Below, piece by piece: positions 8,663 through 18,131 of a stretch of DNA of 64,000 nt. The notes below the pieces were generated by a model, which was given only the letters and a program-made list of their open reading frames with translations, had not been told where the DNA came from and made no database searches. The position numbers and the translations under genes were made by a program. Each line of letters starts with the position of its first letter. Position 1 is the stretch's first letter. Source of the stretch: Thermomonas paludicola (GTDB lineage Bacteria > Pseudomonadota > Gammaproteobacteria > Xanthomonadales > Xanthomonadaceae); contig NZ_CP093311.1 in the NCBI RefSeq assembly GCF_024498955.1, positions 1,364,001 through 1,428,000 on the forward strand. Direction: 5' to 3'.

Positions 8663-8731
8663 CGGGGATCAACCCCGCAGCGCACCACCCCGTTCCCGCA
8701 ATGCCACTCCCCAGCTACCCGATAAGTCCCC

Positions 8732-10387
8732 ATGAGCGCCATCGCCCTTCCAAGATCCGCCGCCGACCTGAAAAAACTCGGGCGCCTGCAGGACATTCCC
8801 ATTGTCCGGCAGCTGCTGACACTGGGGACGGTGGCCGCTGCCATCGGGCTGGGGCTCTGGCTGTTCTTCTGGACCCAGCAGCCGGATTACGCGGCACTGG
8901 CGGGGCTGGACGAGAAGAGCACCGCGCAGGCCCGCGACCTGCTGCGTACTGCCAACCTGCCGTTCAAGATCGACCCGACCACCGGCACCCTGTCGGTGCC
9001 GGCGGCGCGTCTGGGGGAAGCGCGCATGACGCTGGCCTCGGCCGGCGTTGGCAATACCAGTGGTGACGGGTTCGAATCGATGGAAGGGGATCAGGGCTTC
9101 GGCACCAGCCAGTTCCTGGAAAATGCGCGTTACCAGCATGCCCTGGAAACGGAACTGGGCCGCACCATCAGCAACTTGCGCCCGGTGCGCGAAGCCCGGG
9201 TTCACCTGGCGCTGCCCAAGCCCTCCGCCTTTACCCGTCAGCGCGAGCCGGCCAGCGCCTCGGTGGTGCTGCAGTTGCAGGGCGGCGCCAGTCTCGATCC
9301 GGGACAAGTGGACGCCATCATCCACTTGGTGGCCTCCTCCATTCCCGAGCTTCCGGCAGACCGCGTCACCGTGGTGGACCAGTTCGGACGCCTGCTCTCC
9401 ACGCCCGATCCGGACAGCGATGCGGCGATCAGCGCCAAGCAATTCGAGCAGCAGCGTCGGCAGGAGTCGGTCTTCGTGCAGCGCATCCAGGCGCTGTTGG
9501 AACCCATGACCGGCCCGGGCCGCGTGCGTGCCCAGGTCAGCGTGGACATGGACTTCGCCCAGACCGAAGAGGCACGTGAGGTCTATGGCCCGCAGGCGGG
9601 CCTGGTGCGCAGCGAGCAGGTGTCGGAATCAGGCGCGTCCGCCAACGTGGCCAACAGCACCGGCGCGGCGGCCACGGCGCCCGCGCAGGGCGTCCCCGGC
9701 AGCGCCAGCAATACGCCCGGCGCCAATGCCGCCCAGGCGTCCGCCAACAACAGCCAAGCCGATACTGCCACCGGCTCGAGCACCCGCAGCTCGGTGCGCA
9801 ATTTTGAAATCGACCGCACCTTGACCCACACCCGCCAGGCGCCGGCACGCATTCGCCGGGTCACGGCGGCAGTGCTGGTGGACAACCTTGCCGGCGCACC
9901 CGGCAAGAATGGCAAGCCCACCGAGCGCGCGCTGAACGCCAATGAGATCAAGCGCATCGAGACACTGGTGCAGCAGGCCATCGGCTTTGACGCCCAGCGC
10001 GGCGATGCGGTCACCGTGGTCAACTCGCCGTTCGCCCGCACCGTGGAAGACGCCGAACCGTCGGCGCCGTTCTGGGAGGACCCGCGCGCGCGCGACCTGC
10101 TGCGCACCCTGCTGGGCGGGCTGGCCGTGCTGCTGGTGGTGTGGTTCGTGCTGCGTCCTGCGTTCCGGTCCCTGACCACCCCGCGTGCGGCCATCGCCAC
10201 CGAGTTGCAGACGGCCGAGGTGTTGACGCAGGATGACGGCAGCCCGCTGCCAACCGCACTGACCCAGGAGCGCATCGCTGGACGGCCGTCCTTCGATGAC
10301 AAGCTGCAGACCGCGCGCACGGCGGTCACCACCGACTCCAAGCGGGTCGCCTCCGTGGTTCGTGACCTGGTGAATTCCGATGGCTGA
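8732..10387 (+). CDS. fliF: Flagellar MS-ring protein FliF
   Basis: 551 aa. It builds the inner-membrane MS ring. A first membrane segment (about residues 28-49) and a second near 452-472 (LLGGLAVLLVVWFVLRPAF) bracket the periplasmic ring-building motifs, including the conserved DYAALAGLDEKSTAQ and LGRTISNLRPVREARVHLALP regions. A Ser/Ala/Gly-rich disordered stretch (about 310-350) is usual for the family. The C-terminal cytoplasmic tail (VASVVRDLVNSDG) is the FliG-binding end. It overlaps fliG by 8 bp. Confidence 0.96.
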   Translation: MSAIALPRSAADLKKLGRLQDIPIVRQLLTLGTVAAAIGLGLWLFFWTQQPDYAALAGLDEKSTAQARDLLRTANLPFKIDPTTGTLSVPAARLGEARMTLASAGVGNTSGDGFESMEGDQGFGTSQFLENARYQHALETELGRTISNLRPVREARVHLALPKPSAFTRQREPASASVVLQLQGGASLDPGQVDAIIHLVASSIPELPADRVTVVDQFGRLLSTPDPDSDAAISAKQFEQQRRQESVFVQRIQALLEPMTGPGRVRAQVSVDMDFAQTEEAREVYGPQAGLVRSEQVSESGASANVANSTGAAATAPAQGVPGSASNTPGANAAQASANNSQADTATGSSTRSSVRNFEIDRTLTHTRQAPARIRRVTAAVLVDNLAGAPGKNGKPTERALNANEIKRIETLVQQAIGFDAQRGDAVTVVNSPFARTVEDAEPSAPFWEDPRARDLLRTLLGGLAVLLVVWFVLRPAFRSLTTPRAAIATELQTAEVLTQDDGSPLPTALTQERIAGRPSFDDKLQTARTAVTTDSKRVASVVRDLVNSDG

Positions 10388-11381
10388 AGTCTTCGCATTG
10401 TCAGGCGTGCAGCGCGCGGCGGTGATCCTGCTTTCGCTGGGCGAACAGCAGGCTGCGGAAGTGCTCAAGCACATGGGCGCCAAGGAAGTGCAGAAGCTGG
10501 GCGTGGCGATGACCTCGGTCGGCAGCGTTTCGCGCGACGAGGTCGAGAACGTCATCGACGACTTCGTGAACACGCTGGAGCGCCCCAACCTGGGCAGTGG
10601 CGCCGATGAATATGTCCGTGCGGTGCTGGTGCAGGCCCTGGGCGAAGACCGTGCCAGCAGCCTGATCGATCGCATCCTGATGGGCCGCAACACCACCGGC
10701 CTGGACTCGCTGAAATGGATGGAGCCACGCGCCATTGCCGATCTGGTGCGCAACGAGCATCCGCAGATCATCGCCATCGTGCTCTCGCACCTGGATGGCG
10801 ACCAGGCCGCCGAGGCACTCAAGTTCCTGGCCGAGCGCACCCGCGCCGACGTGCTGGTGCGCATCGCCACGCTCGACGGCATCCCGCCGCATGCGCTGAA
10901 CGAGCTCAATGACGTCATGGCCAAGCAGTTCGCCGGCAACCAGAACCTGAAGTCATCGTCGATCGGCGGCGTGAAGGTGGCGGCCAACATCCTGAACTTC
11001 ATGGACGGCGGCATGGACGAGGTGATCCTGGGCGACATCGCGCAGATCGACGAGACCCTGACCGGCAAGATCCGCGACCTGATGTTCGTGTTCGACAACC
11101 TGGCCGAGATCGACGACCGCGCGATGCAGTCCGTGCTGCGCGAGGTATCGACCGACAAGCTGTCGCTGGCGCTGCGAGGCGCAGACGCCAAGGTCAAGGA
11201 CAAGATCATCGCCAACATGTCGCAGCGCGCATCGGAAATGCTGGTCGAGGACATGGAAGCGCGCGGCCCGGTGCGGCTGGCCGAAGTGGAAGCCGCACAG
11301 AAGGAAATCCTGACCATCGTGCGCAAGATGGCCGATGACGGCACCATCCAGCTGGCGGCCAAGGCCGAGGTGTTCGTATGA
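10380..11381 (+). CDS. fliG: Flagellar motor switch protein FliG
   Basis: 333 aa, normal length. FliG couples stator torque to the rotor and switches direction with FliM and FliN. Three armadillo-like domains are recognisable: FliF-binding N-terminus (GVQRAAVILLSLGEQQAAEVLKHM), the middle domain with the EHPQIIAIVLSHLDGDQAAE motif, and the C-terminal torque helix rich in charged residues (FVFDNLAEIDDRAMQSVLREV, SLALRGADAKVKDKI). It overlaps fliF and fliH. Confidence 0.96.
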   Translation: MAEVFALSGVQRAAVILLSLGEQQAAEVLKHMGAKEVQKLGVAMTSVGSVSRDEVENVIDDFVNTLERPNLGSGADEYVRAVLVQALGEDRASSLIDRILMGRNTTGLDSLKWMEPRAIADLVRNEHPQIIAIVLSHLDGDQAAEALKFLAERTRADVLVRIATLDGIPPHALNELNDVMAKQFAGNQNLKSSSIGGVKVAANILNFMDGGMDEVILGDIAQIDETLTGKIRDLMFVFDNLAEIDDRAMQSVLREVSTDKLSLALRGADAKVKDKIIANMSQRASEMLVEDMEARGPVRLAEVEAAQKEILTIVRKMADDGTIQLAAKAEVFV

Positions 11382-11953
11382 CGCCAGCCATGCGTTGGGC
11401 AGCCCCCGAACTGGTGCCACCGCCACCGCAGGAGCAGCGCGAACCCCCCAGCGTGGAAGAACTGCAGGCCATCGAGGAGGCCGCGCGCGCCGAAGGCCTT
11501 GCGCGTGGACATGCGGAAGGCGTTGCGTCCGGCCAGGCCGAGGTGCGCCGCATCATCGCGCAGATGGAGGGCATCCTGGATGCGTTTACCCGCCCGCTGG
11601 CCCGGCTGGATGCCGAAGTGGGCGATGCACTGGGCGATCTCGCGGTGCGTGTCGCCGGCGCGCTGCTGCGCCAGCGTTACGAAGCGGATCCCGGCCTGCT
11701 GGCGGACCTGATTCGCGAGGCGCTGGAGATCGCCGGCAATGACAACCGGCAGGTCGAGCTGCGCCTGCACCCGGACGACCTGGGCATGCTTGCGCCCCAG
11801 TTGACGGTACAACCGGGCGTGCGCCTGATCGCCGACACTACCCTGGCGCGCGGCGACCTGCGCGTGCATGGCGACAGCGTGCGCATCGACGGCAGCCTGG
11901 CGACCCGGCTCAACGCCGCATTGCAAGGCATCATTGCCGGAGCACGCCAATGA
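11378..11953 (+). CDS. fliH: Flagellar export ATPase regulator FliH
   Basis: 191 aa. FliH dimerises, binds and inhibits the export ATPase FliI and links it to FliN. A Pro-rich N-terminus precedes a helical stretch with GxxxG-like spacing (ARAEGLARGHAEGVASGQAE, about 40-60), typical of FliH. The C-terminal domain (about 90-190) resembles the V-ATPase E subunit stalk, with VELRLHPDDLGML. It starts in the fliG stop codon. A 118-bp gap separates it from fliI, unusual in this tightly packed operon. Confidence 0.9.
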   Translation: MTPAMRWAAPELVPPPPQEQREPPSVEELQAIEEAARAEGLARGHAEGVASGQAEVRRIIAQMEGILDAFTRPLARLDAEVGDALGDLAVRVAGALLRQRYEADPGLLADLIREALEIAGNDNRQVELRLHPDDLGMLAPQLTVQPGVRLIADTTLARGDLRVHGDSVRIDGSLATRLNAALQGIIAGARQ

Positions 11954-12071
11954 TCGTTGATGCCTGGCACTTGCACTTCGCGGTGGAATGGCGCTGGATA
12001 TACGGAAGAAACCGTGACATCCATTGCGGTTCCACAGACACCACGGCATCCAGCCTTGCGGGAGGAAGCCG

Positions 12072-13448
12072 ATGAGCATCGCCGCCGCCCAATGGGATGA
12101 AGCCCGCAGCCTGCGGTTGGCGGCACGGCTGCGCGCCGCAGACCCGCATCCCGAGTCGTTTGGCATGGGCCGCGAGGGCGTGCTGCGGCGCGCCGTTGGC
12201 CTGACCCTGGAAGCAACCGGCTGCAGCGCCCCGCTGGGCGCCCGCTGCCGCGTGGAAACGACGGGCGGGCGCTGGGTGGACTCCGAAGTGGTCGGCTTTG
12301 CTGGTGACCGCACCTTCCTGATGCCCACCTCCGAACTTTCCGGGCTGCTGCCGAACGCGCGCGTCATCACCGGCCCCAGTCGCGGCGAGGTCGCGGTTGG
12401 CGAAGGGCTGCTGGGGCGCGTCATCGACAGCGACGGAGTGCCGCTGGATGGCCGCCCACCGCTGCGCGCGGAGGACTTCGTCGGCCTGGCTGGCACCCAG
12501 ATCAACCCCCTGATGCGCGAGCCGATCACCCGCCCGCTGGACGTCGGCGTGCGGGCAATCAACGCCCTGCTCCCCATCGGACGCGGCCAGCGCATTGGCT
12601 TGTTCGCCGGCTCCGGCGTCGGCAAATCGACGCTGCTGGGCATGATGACCCGCTACACCGCCGCCGACGTCATCGTCGTTGGCCTGATCGGCGAACGCGG
12701 CCGCGAAGTGCGTGATTTCGTTGAAAGCACGCTTGGCCCGGAAGGGCTGCGCCGCTCCGTCGTCGTCGCAGCCCCGGCCGACCGGCCGCCGCTGGCCCGC
12801 CTGCACGGCGCGTTGCGCGCCACCGCGATCGCCGAGTGGTTTCGGGACCAGGGCTTGCATGTGCTCCTGCTCATGGACTCGCTCACCCGCTTCGCCCATG
12901 CCCAACGCGAAATCGGCCTGTCGGTCGGCGAGCCGCCGACTACCCGCGGCTACCCGCCTTCGGTGTTCGCGCGCTTGCCCGCGCTGGTGGAACGCGCCGG
13001 CAACGGCGCAGACGGGCGTGGCTCGATCACCGCGTTCTATACCGTCCTGACCGAAGGCGATGACCAGCAGGAGCCGATTTCCGATGCAGCCCGCGCCATT
13101 CTGGACGGCCACATCGTGCTGACCCGCCGGATCGCCGACGCCGGCCTGTACCCGGCGATCGACGTGGAAGTCTCGGTCAGCCGGGTGATGCAAGACATCA
13201 CCGATCCGCCGTGGCGCGCGCGCATTCGCCGCCTGAAGCAGTTGATGTCGGCCTACAACGCCCAGCGCGACCTGATCGCCATCGGCGCCTATCAGCGCGG
13301 CAACGACCCGCTGGTGGACGACGCGCTGGCCCTTTGGCCACAAATCCTTCAATTCCTTGGCCAGGACGTCGCCGAATCCGCCGACGTGGACGCCAGCCGC
13401 AATGCCCTCGCCCGTCTGCTGGACGGTGAACCGGAGACCATCCCATGA
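12072..13448 (+). CDS. fliI: Flagellum-specific export ATPase FliI
   Basis: 458 aa. This F1-beta-like hexameric ATPase unfolds and feeds export substrates. Walker A is [13 protein letters not shown] (about residues 178-190), Walker B is [17 protein letters not shown] (about 265-281), and the family segment [18 protein letters not shown] is present. The ATG at 12072 is preceded by GGAGGAAG; an in-frame upstream extension is not FliI-like. The C-terminal domain ends with [10 protein letters not shown]. It overlaps fliJ by 4 bp. Confidence 0.96.
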   Translation: MSIAAAQWDEARSLRLAARLRAADPHPESFGMGREGVLRRAVGLTLEATGCSAPLGARCRVETTGGRWVDSEVVGFAGDRTFLMPTSELSGLLPNARVITGPSRGEVAVGEGLLGRVIDSDGVPLDGRPPLRAEDFVGLAGTQINPLMREPITRPLDVGVRAINALLPIGRGQRIGLFAGSGVGKSTLLGMMTRYTAADVIVVGLIGERGREVRDFVESTLGPEGLRRSVVVAAPADRPPLARLHGALRATAIAEWFRDQGLHVLLLMDSLTRFAHAQREIGLSVGEPPTTRGYPPSVFARLPALVERAGNGADGRGSITAFYTVLTEGDDQQEPISDAARAILDGHIVLTRRIADAGLYPAIDVEVSVSRVMQDITDPPWRARIRRLKQLMSAYNAQRDLIAIGAYQRGNDPLVDDALALWPQILQFLGQDVAESADVDASRNALARLLDGEPETIP

Positions 13449-13897
13449 ACCGCTCGCAACGCCTCGACCCTTTGCTGCGCGTCACCCAGCAGCGCCAGGA
13501 CAACGTGGCGAAACAACTGGCCGAGCGCGACAAGGCCCTGACCGAACAGCAGCAGCGCCTCGACATGCTCAAGCAGTATGCCGACACCTACAGCGTGACC
13601 CCGGCAGGCGGCACTTTGGCGCCGGCGATGCTGGCCAACCACGTTGCCTTCCGCGCCAAGCTCGATACCGCCCTGCAACAGCAGGCGAAAGCAGTGGATA
13701 CCTCGCGCCAACACTGTGATGTGGAGCGCGCCCGGTTGATGCTGGCCAGTCGTGACAACAAGGTCCTGGAACAGCTGGCCGCCAGCTATCGCGCCGAAGA
13801 GTCGCGAGTGGCCGGTCGGCGCGAACAGCGCGAACTGGATGACATCGGTGGCCAGCGCGTTCGCGCCAAAGCCGTGAGCGAAAGTGACGAACCATGA
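13445..13897 (+). CDS. fliJ: Flagellar export chaperone FliJ
   Basis: 150 aa, predicted to be a single long antiparallel coiled coil ([20 protein letters not shown] at the start, charged heptads throughout). FliJ resembles the gamma subunit of F1 and sits in the FliI ring, activating the export gate protein FlhA. Low sequence conservation is normal; the call rests on length, coiled coil and position between fliI and fliK. It overlaps both neighbours by 4 bp. Confidence 0.9.
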   Translation: MNRSQRLDPLLRVTQQRQDNVAKQLAERDKALTEQQQRLDMLKQYADTYSVTPAGGTLAPAMLANHVAFRAKLDTALQQQAKAVDTSRQHCDVERARLMLASRDNKVLEQLAASYRAEESRVAGRREQRELDDIGGQRVRAKAVSESDEP

Positions 13898-15702
13898 TGG
13901 GCGAGTCCACCGGCATGCCGCTGCAGTCTGCCCGGGCGACCAACAGCCTGTCGCCGCTGGCGGCGGTGCCTGCCGAGGGCAGCGACGACAGCACCGACGT
14001 GGGCAAGGGCTTTGACCGTTTGCTGACAGCCGATGCCGGCCCCGAGTCGGAGACCGCCTCCCACCTGCACAATGGCGCTGAAGGGAAACCCCGCGGCACC
14101 GACCAGGCGCCACCGGCCGCTGACGCCAACCCGGCGACGGTTGCCGACACCTCGTTGCTGTCGGTATTGGCGCAGATGCCGGCTGCACAACAGGCTCCCG
14201 CTCCGGTGGCGGCAGCGGCCACCGCGCCCGCACAGGGGGTGCCCGCAGCCACGCCGACATCCGCACTGCCCGCGCCGGGCACCGCGGACCAGCAGACCGT
14301 TGCCCGGGCATCGTCCACGGCATCGTCCACGGCATCGACCATGGCATTGCCCGCCGCATCGCCCGGCCCAGCCAGCACTGCGGCTTCCGCATTCGACGCG
14401 ACATTGCTGGCAGCAGCCACGGCCACGCCCGCTGCCGCGCAATTGCCGGCATCCAGCGCAGCGCAGATGTCTGCCGACCCCCGCCAACCCGCCCCCGCGT
14501 CGCGGATGCATCCGGCGCTTGCGGCGGTGGGCGCTCCTCCCCTGCGCCCCGCACTGACGGCAGACGCGTTGGCCCGCGCGCTGGCGCCGGCTGAGATCCC
14601 CCACCCCAATCCCGATGGAATGGCCCAATGGGCGGCAGGTCGCGCCACGCAGATCGTGCAGCCGCTGGCGGCCAACAGCGCCATGCCGACGACCGCCGTG
14701 CCCGTCATTCCAACTGCGACAAGCCCACTGCCCGCCGTAGCACCTCCTGCAACTGCAACTTCCGCATCGCCGGTGCAAGTCATTGCGGCCATCGCCATGC
14801 CGCAGGCACCCGCGCCGCCCACGCTGCCCACGGCGCCCCCCTCGACCGCAGCGCCCGTCGCCACTTCTGTCGCAGAGGCAGCCGCAGCGGCAGCCCCCAC
14901 GGTTGCGCCGGTCATGGCGCGCAATGACCGCACAGGCAGTGCCGCGCCGCAAACCATCCTGCCGCCGCTGCTCGCTCCCAGCCCGTTCCCACCGTCCTCG
15001 GGCCGGCCGGACAAGGTGGATGCCCCATTTTCGTTCCCGCTGGCGGACCTTCCGGCCACGCCCGGCTTGCCGGCATCGCAGCGGCTGCCGACGGGCCCGG
15101 CCCTCGGTGACATCGAAACGGCACTGACCCTGCCCAGAATCGGCATTGCCCGCCCCGCAACGCAGCCCCTCGCACCCGTTGCCGAATCCGGTGGCATTCC
15201 CCTTCAACAAGCGGTTCCGCTGACCCACGGCCTGCTGCCCACGGCGCCGCAGCCCATCGCCGCAGCGGCTGCGCCGCCGGTGCTGACCCAGCCGGCGGAT
15301 CCATCGGCGGGCTACGATGACCGGTTCAGCGGCCATGTCGTCTGGATGGCGGGGCAGCGCATCAGCCAAGCCGACATCCGTGTGTCGCCGGAGCATCTGG
15401 GCAACATCGCCATCCGCCTGCAGGTGGAGGGAAATGAAGTTCGCGCGGAATTCCACAGTGCCCAACCAGATGTGCGCCATGCGCTGGAAGCCAGCTTGCC
15501 GCGCCTGCGCGAGCTGCTGGGCCAGCATGGGCTGCAGCTGGCCCAGGCCGGCGTGGGCCAGGGCCAGGCGCAGGGTCGCAAGCCGTCGGGAAACACGGCA
15601 GCCTCGGATGCGCCGGGAACAGACCAGCCTCTGGAAGACGCGGCTCCCGCGCAAACGCCGGTTTTCCGACGCGGCCGCGGCCTGCTTGATGTCTATGCCT
15701 GA
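13894..15702 (+). CDS. fliK: Flagellar hook-length control protein FliK
   Basis: 602 aa. FliK is exported during hook growth as a molecular ruler and triggers FlhB to switch export to filament proteins. Residues ~60-470 are extremely Ala/Pro/Thr-rich and disordered, as expected for the ruler part, and include three near-identical 12-bp units at 14308-14343. The conserved C-terminal switch domain (about 475-555) contains QADIRVSPEHLGNIAIRLQ, EVRAEFHSAQPDVRHALEAS and LPRLRELLGQHGLQL. It is the last gene of the fliE operon; a new sigma-54 promoter follows. Confidence 0.92.
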   Translation: MMGESTGMPLQSARATNSLSPLAAVPAEGSDDSTDVGKGFDRLLTADAGPESETASHLHNGAEGKPRGTDQAPPAADANPATVADTSLLSVLAQMPAAQQAPAPVAAAATAPAQGVPAATPTSALPAPGTADQQTVARASSTASSTASTMALPAASPGPASTAASAFDATLLAAATATPAAAQLPASSAAQMSADPRQPAPASRMHPALAAVGAPPLRPALTADALARALAPAEIPHPNPDGMAQWAAGRATQIVQPLAANSAMPTTAVPVIPTATSPLPAVAPPATATSASPVQVIAAIAMPQAPAPPTLPTAPPSTAAPVATSVAEAAAAAAPTVAPVMARNDRTGSAAPQTILPPLLAPSPFPPSSGRPDKVDAPFSFPLADLPATPGLPASQRLPTGPALGDIETALTLPRIGIARPATQPLAPVAESGGIPLQQAVPLTHGLLPTAPQPIAAAAAPPVLTQPADPSAGYDDRFSGHVVWMAGQRISQADIRVSPEHLGNIAIRLQVEGNEVRAEFHSAQPDVRHALEASLPRLRELLGQHGLQLAQAGVGQGQAQGRKPSGNTAASDAPGTDQPLEDAAPAQTPVFRRGRGLLDVYA

Positions 15703-15788
15703 CTGCGCGCCATGTGCATGCCGCCAGCACGCGCAATGTCGCCGCCGGAGCGTGCGTTGATCCGGTAGTTGCCGCGCAGGATGCATTT

Positions 15789-15804
15789 CGGCACGCGGTT
15801 TGCA
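15789..15804 (+). promoter_or_regulatory. Sigma-54 promoter of the fliL-flhA operon
   Basis: CGGCACG (15789-15795), 4 bp, TTGCA (15800-15804), with GG and GC 12 bp apart. It lies in the 127-bp gap between fliK and fliL, about 26 bp before the fliL start, where a second class of FleQ/RpoN-dependent flagellar genes begins. Confidence 0.85.
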
Positions 15805-15829
15805 TCAAGGGCACAAGACCTGCTCAAGG

Positions 15830-16348
15830 ATGGATCGCACCGTGTCAGCCGCGCCTGCCAAGCCCGCCAAACCCGCCCAGCCCGCCACGCCCGGCGCCGC
15901 GCCCGCTGCGCCGCCGAAAAAATCCCGCAAACGGCTGCTCTTGATCACGCTGGCCGTGCTGCTGCTGGCTGGCGGCGGCGCGGCGTTCTGGCTCATGAAG
16001 CCAAGCCATGCCGAGCCCAAGGTGCTGGGCCCGCCGCAATACATCGCGCTGGAGCCCGCCTTCATCGTCAATCTGGCCGACCCCGGCGCGGTGCGATACC
16101 TGCAAGCCGACGTGCAGCTGCTGACCCGCGATCCGGATACGGCGGCAGCCATTGCCTTGCACACGCCGATCATCCGCAACCGCCTGCTGTTGCTGTTCGG
16201 CCAGCAGACGTCACAGCAGCTCACCGGTCGCAGCGGCAAGGAGGGCCTGCAGGCGCAGGCGCTGGCCGAGGTGCGGTCCGTCCTCAAGGCGCAACATGCC
16301 GCCGACAAGGTCGATGCCCTGCTGTTCACCAGCGTCGTGATCCAGTAA
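15830..16348 (+). CDS. fliL: Flagellar basal body-associated protein FliL
   Basis: 172 aa. FliL surrounds the stator units and supports torque. A Pro/Ala-rich cytoplasmic tail with a KKSRKR basic patch precedes one membrane segment (about 37-55, LLLITLAVLLLAGGGAAFWLM). The periplasmic domain carries YIALEPAFIVNLADPGAVRYLQ and ends DALLFTSVVIQ, both typical. A GTG at 15842, better spaced from an AAGGA sequence, is an alternative start. It follows a sigma-54 site and precedes fliM. Confidence 0.93.
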   Translation: MDRTVSAAPAKPAKPAQPATPGAAPAAPPKKSRKRLLLITLAVLLLAGGGAAFWLMKPSHAEPKVLGPPQYIALEPAFIVNLADPGAVRYLQADVQLLTRDPDTAAAIALHTPIIRNRLLLLFGQQTSQQLTGRSGKEGLQAQALAEVRSVLKAQHAADKVDALLFTSVVIQ

Positions 16349-16360
16349 CAGGGCCAGTTG

Positions 16361-17356
16361 ATGACAACCGATCTGCTCAGCCAGGACGAGATCGACGCAC
16401 TGCTGCATGGCGTCGATTCCGGTGCGGTGGATACCGAGCCACCGCCGACCCCGGGCGAAGTGCGCCACTATGACTTCGCCACCCAGGAACGCATCATCCG
16501 CGGCCGCCTGCCGACCCTGGAAATGATCAACGAACGCTTTGCGCGCACCTGGCGCATCGGCCTGTTCAACCTGCTGCGCCGCTCGGCCGACCTGTCGGTG
16601 CGCGGCATCGACATGATCCGCTTCGGCGAATACATGCATTCGCTGCACGTGCCGACCAACCTCAACCTGATCAAGATGAAGCCGTTGCGCGGCACCGGCA
16701 TCGTGATGTTCGAACCACGCCTGGTGTTCACCGTGGTGGACAGCTTCTTCGGCGGCAACGGCAAGTACCACACCCGGATCGAAGGCCGCGAGTTCACGCC
16801 CACCGAGATGCGCGTGATCAACCTGCTGCTGAAGCAGACATTCGCCGATTTCACCGAAGCATGGGCGCCGGTGATGCCGGTGGAATTCGAATACGTGAAC
16901 TCCGAGGTCAACCCGCACTTCGCCAACATCATCAGCCCGCGCGAGTACATCGTGGTCTGCCGCTTCCACGTCGAGCTTGAGGGCGGCGGCGGCGAGCTGC
17001 ACCTGGCCTTGCCGTGGTCGATGCTGGAACCGATCCGCGAGCAGCTGGACGCCGGCGTGCAAAGCGACCGCATCGAGAAAGACGAGAACTGGACGCGCGC
17101 GCTGCACACCCAGCTGCAGGACGTCGAGGTGGACCTCAGCAGCACCCTCGCCCGCCGCCAGATCAGCCTGCGTGAGCTCAGCAGGCTCAAGGTGGGCGAC
17201 ATCATCCCGATCGAGCTCAAACCCGACGTGCCGGTGCAGGTGGAAAACCTGCCGCTGTTCACCGGCGAATTCGGCATCCACAACGGACGCAACGCGGTGA
17301 AGATCACCGCCGTGCATACCCCACGCAAAACCAAGGAACCGGTGCCTGCACCATGA
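16361..17356 (+). CDS. fliM: Flagellar motor switch protein FliM
   Basis: 331 aa. FliM is the C-ring protein that binds phospho-CheY through its N-terminus: LLSQDEIDALLHGV (residues 5-18) is the conserved CheY-docking peptide. The middle CheC-like domain includes RGTGIVMFEPRLVFTVVDSFFGG, and the C-terminal SpoA domain includes LSRLKVGDIIPIEL. The ATG at 16361 is preferred to an adjacent upstream TTG. It overlaps fliN by 4 bp. Confidence 0.96.
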   Translation: MTTDLLSQDEIDALLHGVDSGAVDTEPPPTPGEVRHYDFATQERIIRGRLPTLEMINERFARTWRIGLFNLLRRSADLSVRGIDMIRFGEYMHSLHVPTNLNLIKMKPLRGTGIVMFEPRLVFTVVDSFFGGNGKYHTRIEGREFTPTEMRVINLLLKQTFADFTEAWAPVMPVEFEYVNSEVNPHFANIISPREYIVVCRFHVELEGGGGELHLALPWSMLEPIREQLDAGVQSDRIEKDENWTRALHTQLQDVEVDLSSTLARRQISLRELSRLKVGDIIPIELKPDVPVQVENLPLFTGEFGIHNGRNAVKITAVHTPRKTKEPVPAP

Positions 17357-17700
17357 ATACCAACGCCAATGAGTCAGACGCCGCACGTGCGGCATTCGAA
17401 TCGCTCACCGCCGAGCAAACCAGCGGCGACGGCATCGGTGAACTGAACCTGGACGTGATCCTGGACGTGCCGGTGACGCTTTCGCTGGAGGTCGGCCACG
17501 CGCGCATCCCCATCCGCAACCTGCTGCAGCTCAACCAGGGCTCGGTGGTGGAACTGGAGCGCGCCGCGGGCGAGCCGCTGGATGTGTTCGTCAATGGCAC
17601 GCTCATCGCGCAGGGGGAGGTCGTGGTGGTCAACGACCGTTTCGGTGTGCGCCTGACCGACGTGGTCAGCCCGGCCGAACGCATCAAGCGCCTGCGGTGA
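17353..17700 (+). CDS. fliN: Flagellar motor switch protein FliN
   Basis: 115 aa. FliN is the SpoA-domain protein at the base of the C ring and a docking point for FliH-FliI. After a ~30-residue acidic tail the SpoA core is standard: LDVILDVPVTLSLEVGHARI, then LLQLNQGSVVELERAAGEPL and VNGTLIAQGEVVVVNDRFGVR. It ends at VSPAERIKRLR, the usual FliN C-terminus. It overlaps fliM and fliO by 4 bp. Confidence 0.96.
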   Translation: MNTNANESDAARAAFESLTAEQTSGDGIGELNLDVILDVPVTLSLEVGHARIPIRNLLQLNQGSVVELERAAGEPLDVFVNGTLIAQGEVVVVNDRFGVRLTDVVSPAERIKRLR

Positions 17701-18131
17701 AGCCGATGCGGATGCCATCCGCCATGCGGGCAGTCGCGATGCTGGCAGCGTGGCTTGCAGCCTGGCCTGCATTCGCCGCACCGGTTGCCCCGCACGTCCA
17801 GCCGCCCAGCGCCGCTGGCAGCATCGGCGGCACCTTGTTCGCGCTGGTGCTGGTGATCGGCCTGATCTTCGGCCTGGCGTGGCTGGCCAGGCGCATGCCG
17901 GGCATCGCCGGCCAGCGCGGCAACGGCTTGCGCGTGGTGGCATCGGTGCCGCTGGGCGCGCGCGAGCGCCTGGTGATCGTGGATGTGGGCGGCACCCAGT
18001 TGCTGCTGGGGACCGGGGCAACCGGCACGCGCCTGCTGCACACGCTGGCCGAGCCCCTGCCTGAAGACGCCAAGGAAGCGCCAACGCCGTTTGCGAAGGT
18101 GCTGGCACAGCATTTCGGAAAAAAAGCATGA
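17697..18131 (+). CDS. fliO: Flagellar biosynthesis protein FliO
   Basis: 144 aa. FliO assists assembly of the FliP ring of the export gate. A signal-like hydrophobic N-terminus ending WPAFAAP precedes a short periplasmic piece and a membrane segment (about 43-63, GGTLFALVLVIGLIFGLAWLA). The small cytoplasmic SpoA-like domain contains VVASVPLGARERLVIVDVGG and QLLLGTG. The GTG at 17697 overlaps the fliN stop; an ATG three codons later is an alternative. Confidence 0.9.
   Translation: MKPMRMPSAMRAVAMLAAWLAAWPAFAAPVAPHVQPPSAAGSIGGTLFALVLVIGLIFGLAWLARRMPGIAGQRGNGLRVVASVPLGARERLVIVDVGGTQLLLGTGATGTRLLHTLAEPLPEDAKEAPTPFAKVLAQHFGKKA

Noticed and set aside
11965..11982. TGGCACTTGCAC-like string between fliH and fliI as a sigma-54 promoter
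   Set aside because: The base pair 12 bp after the GG is TC, not GC, so the -12 element is missing at the required spacing.
9629..12643. A 1004-codon open frame on the minus strand opposite fliF-fliI
   Set aside because: It is the antisense shadow of four clearly coding genes in GC-rich DNA; its sequence is Ser/Arg/Pro-rich without domain features. Similar long antisense frames opposite flhA, fliK, trxB and the RND genes were dropped for the same reason.
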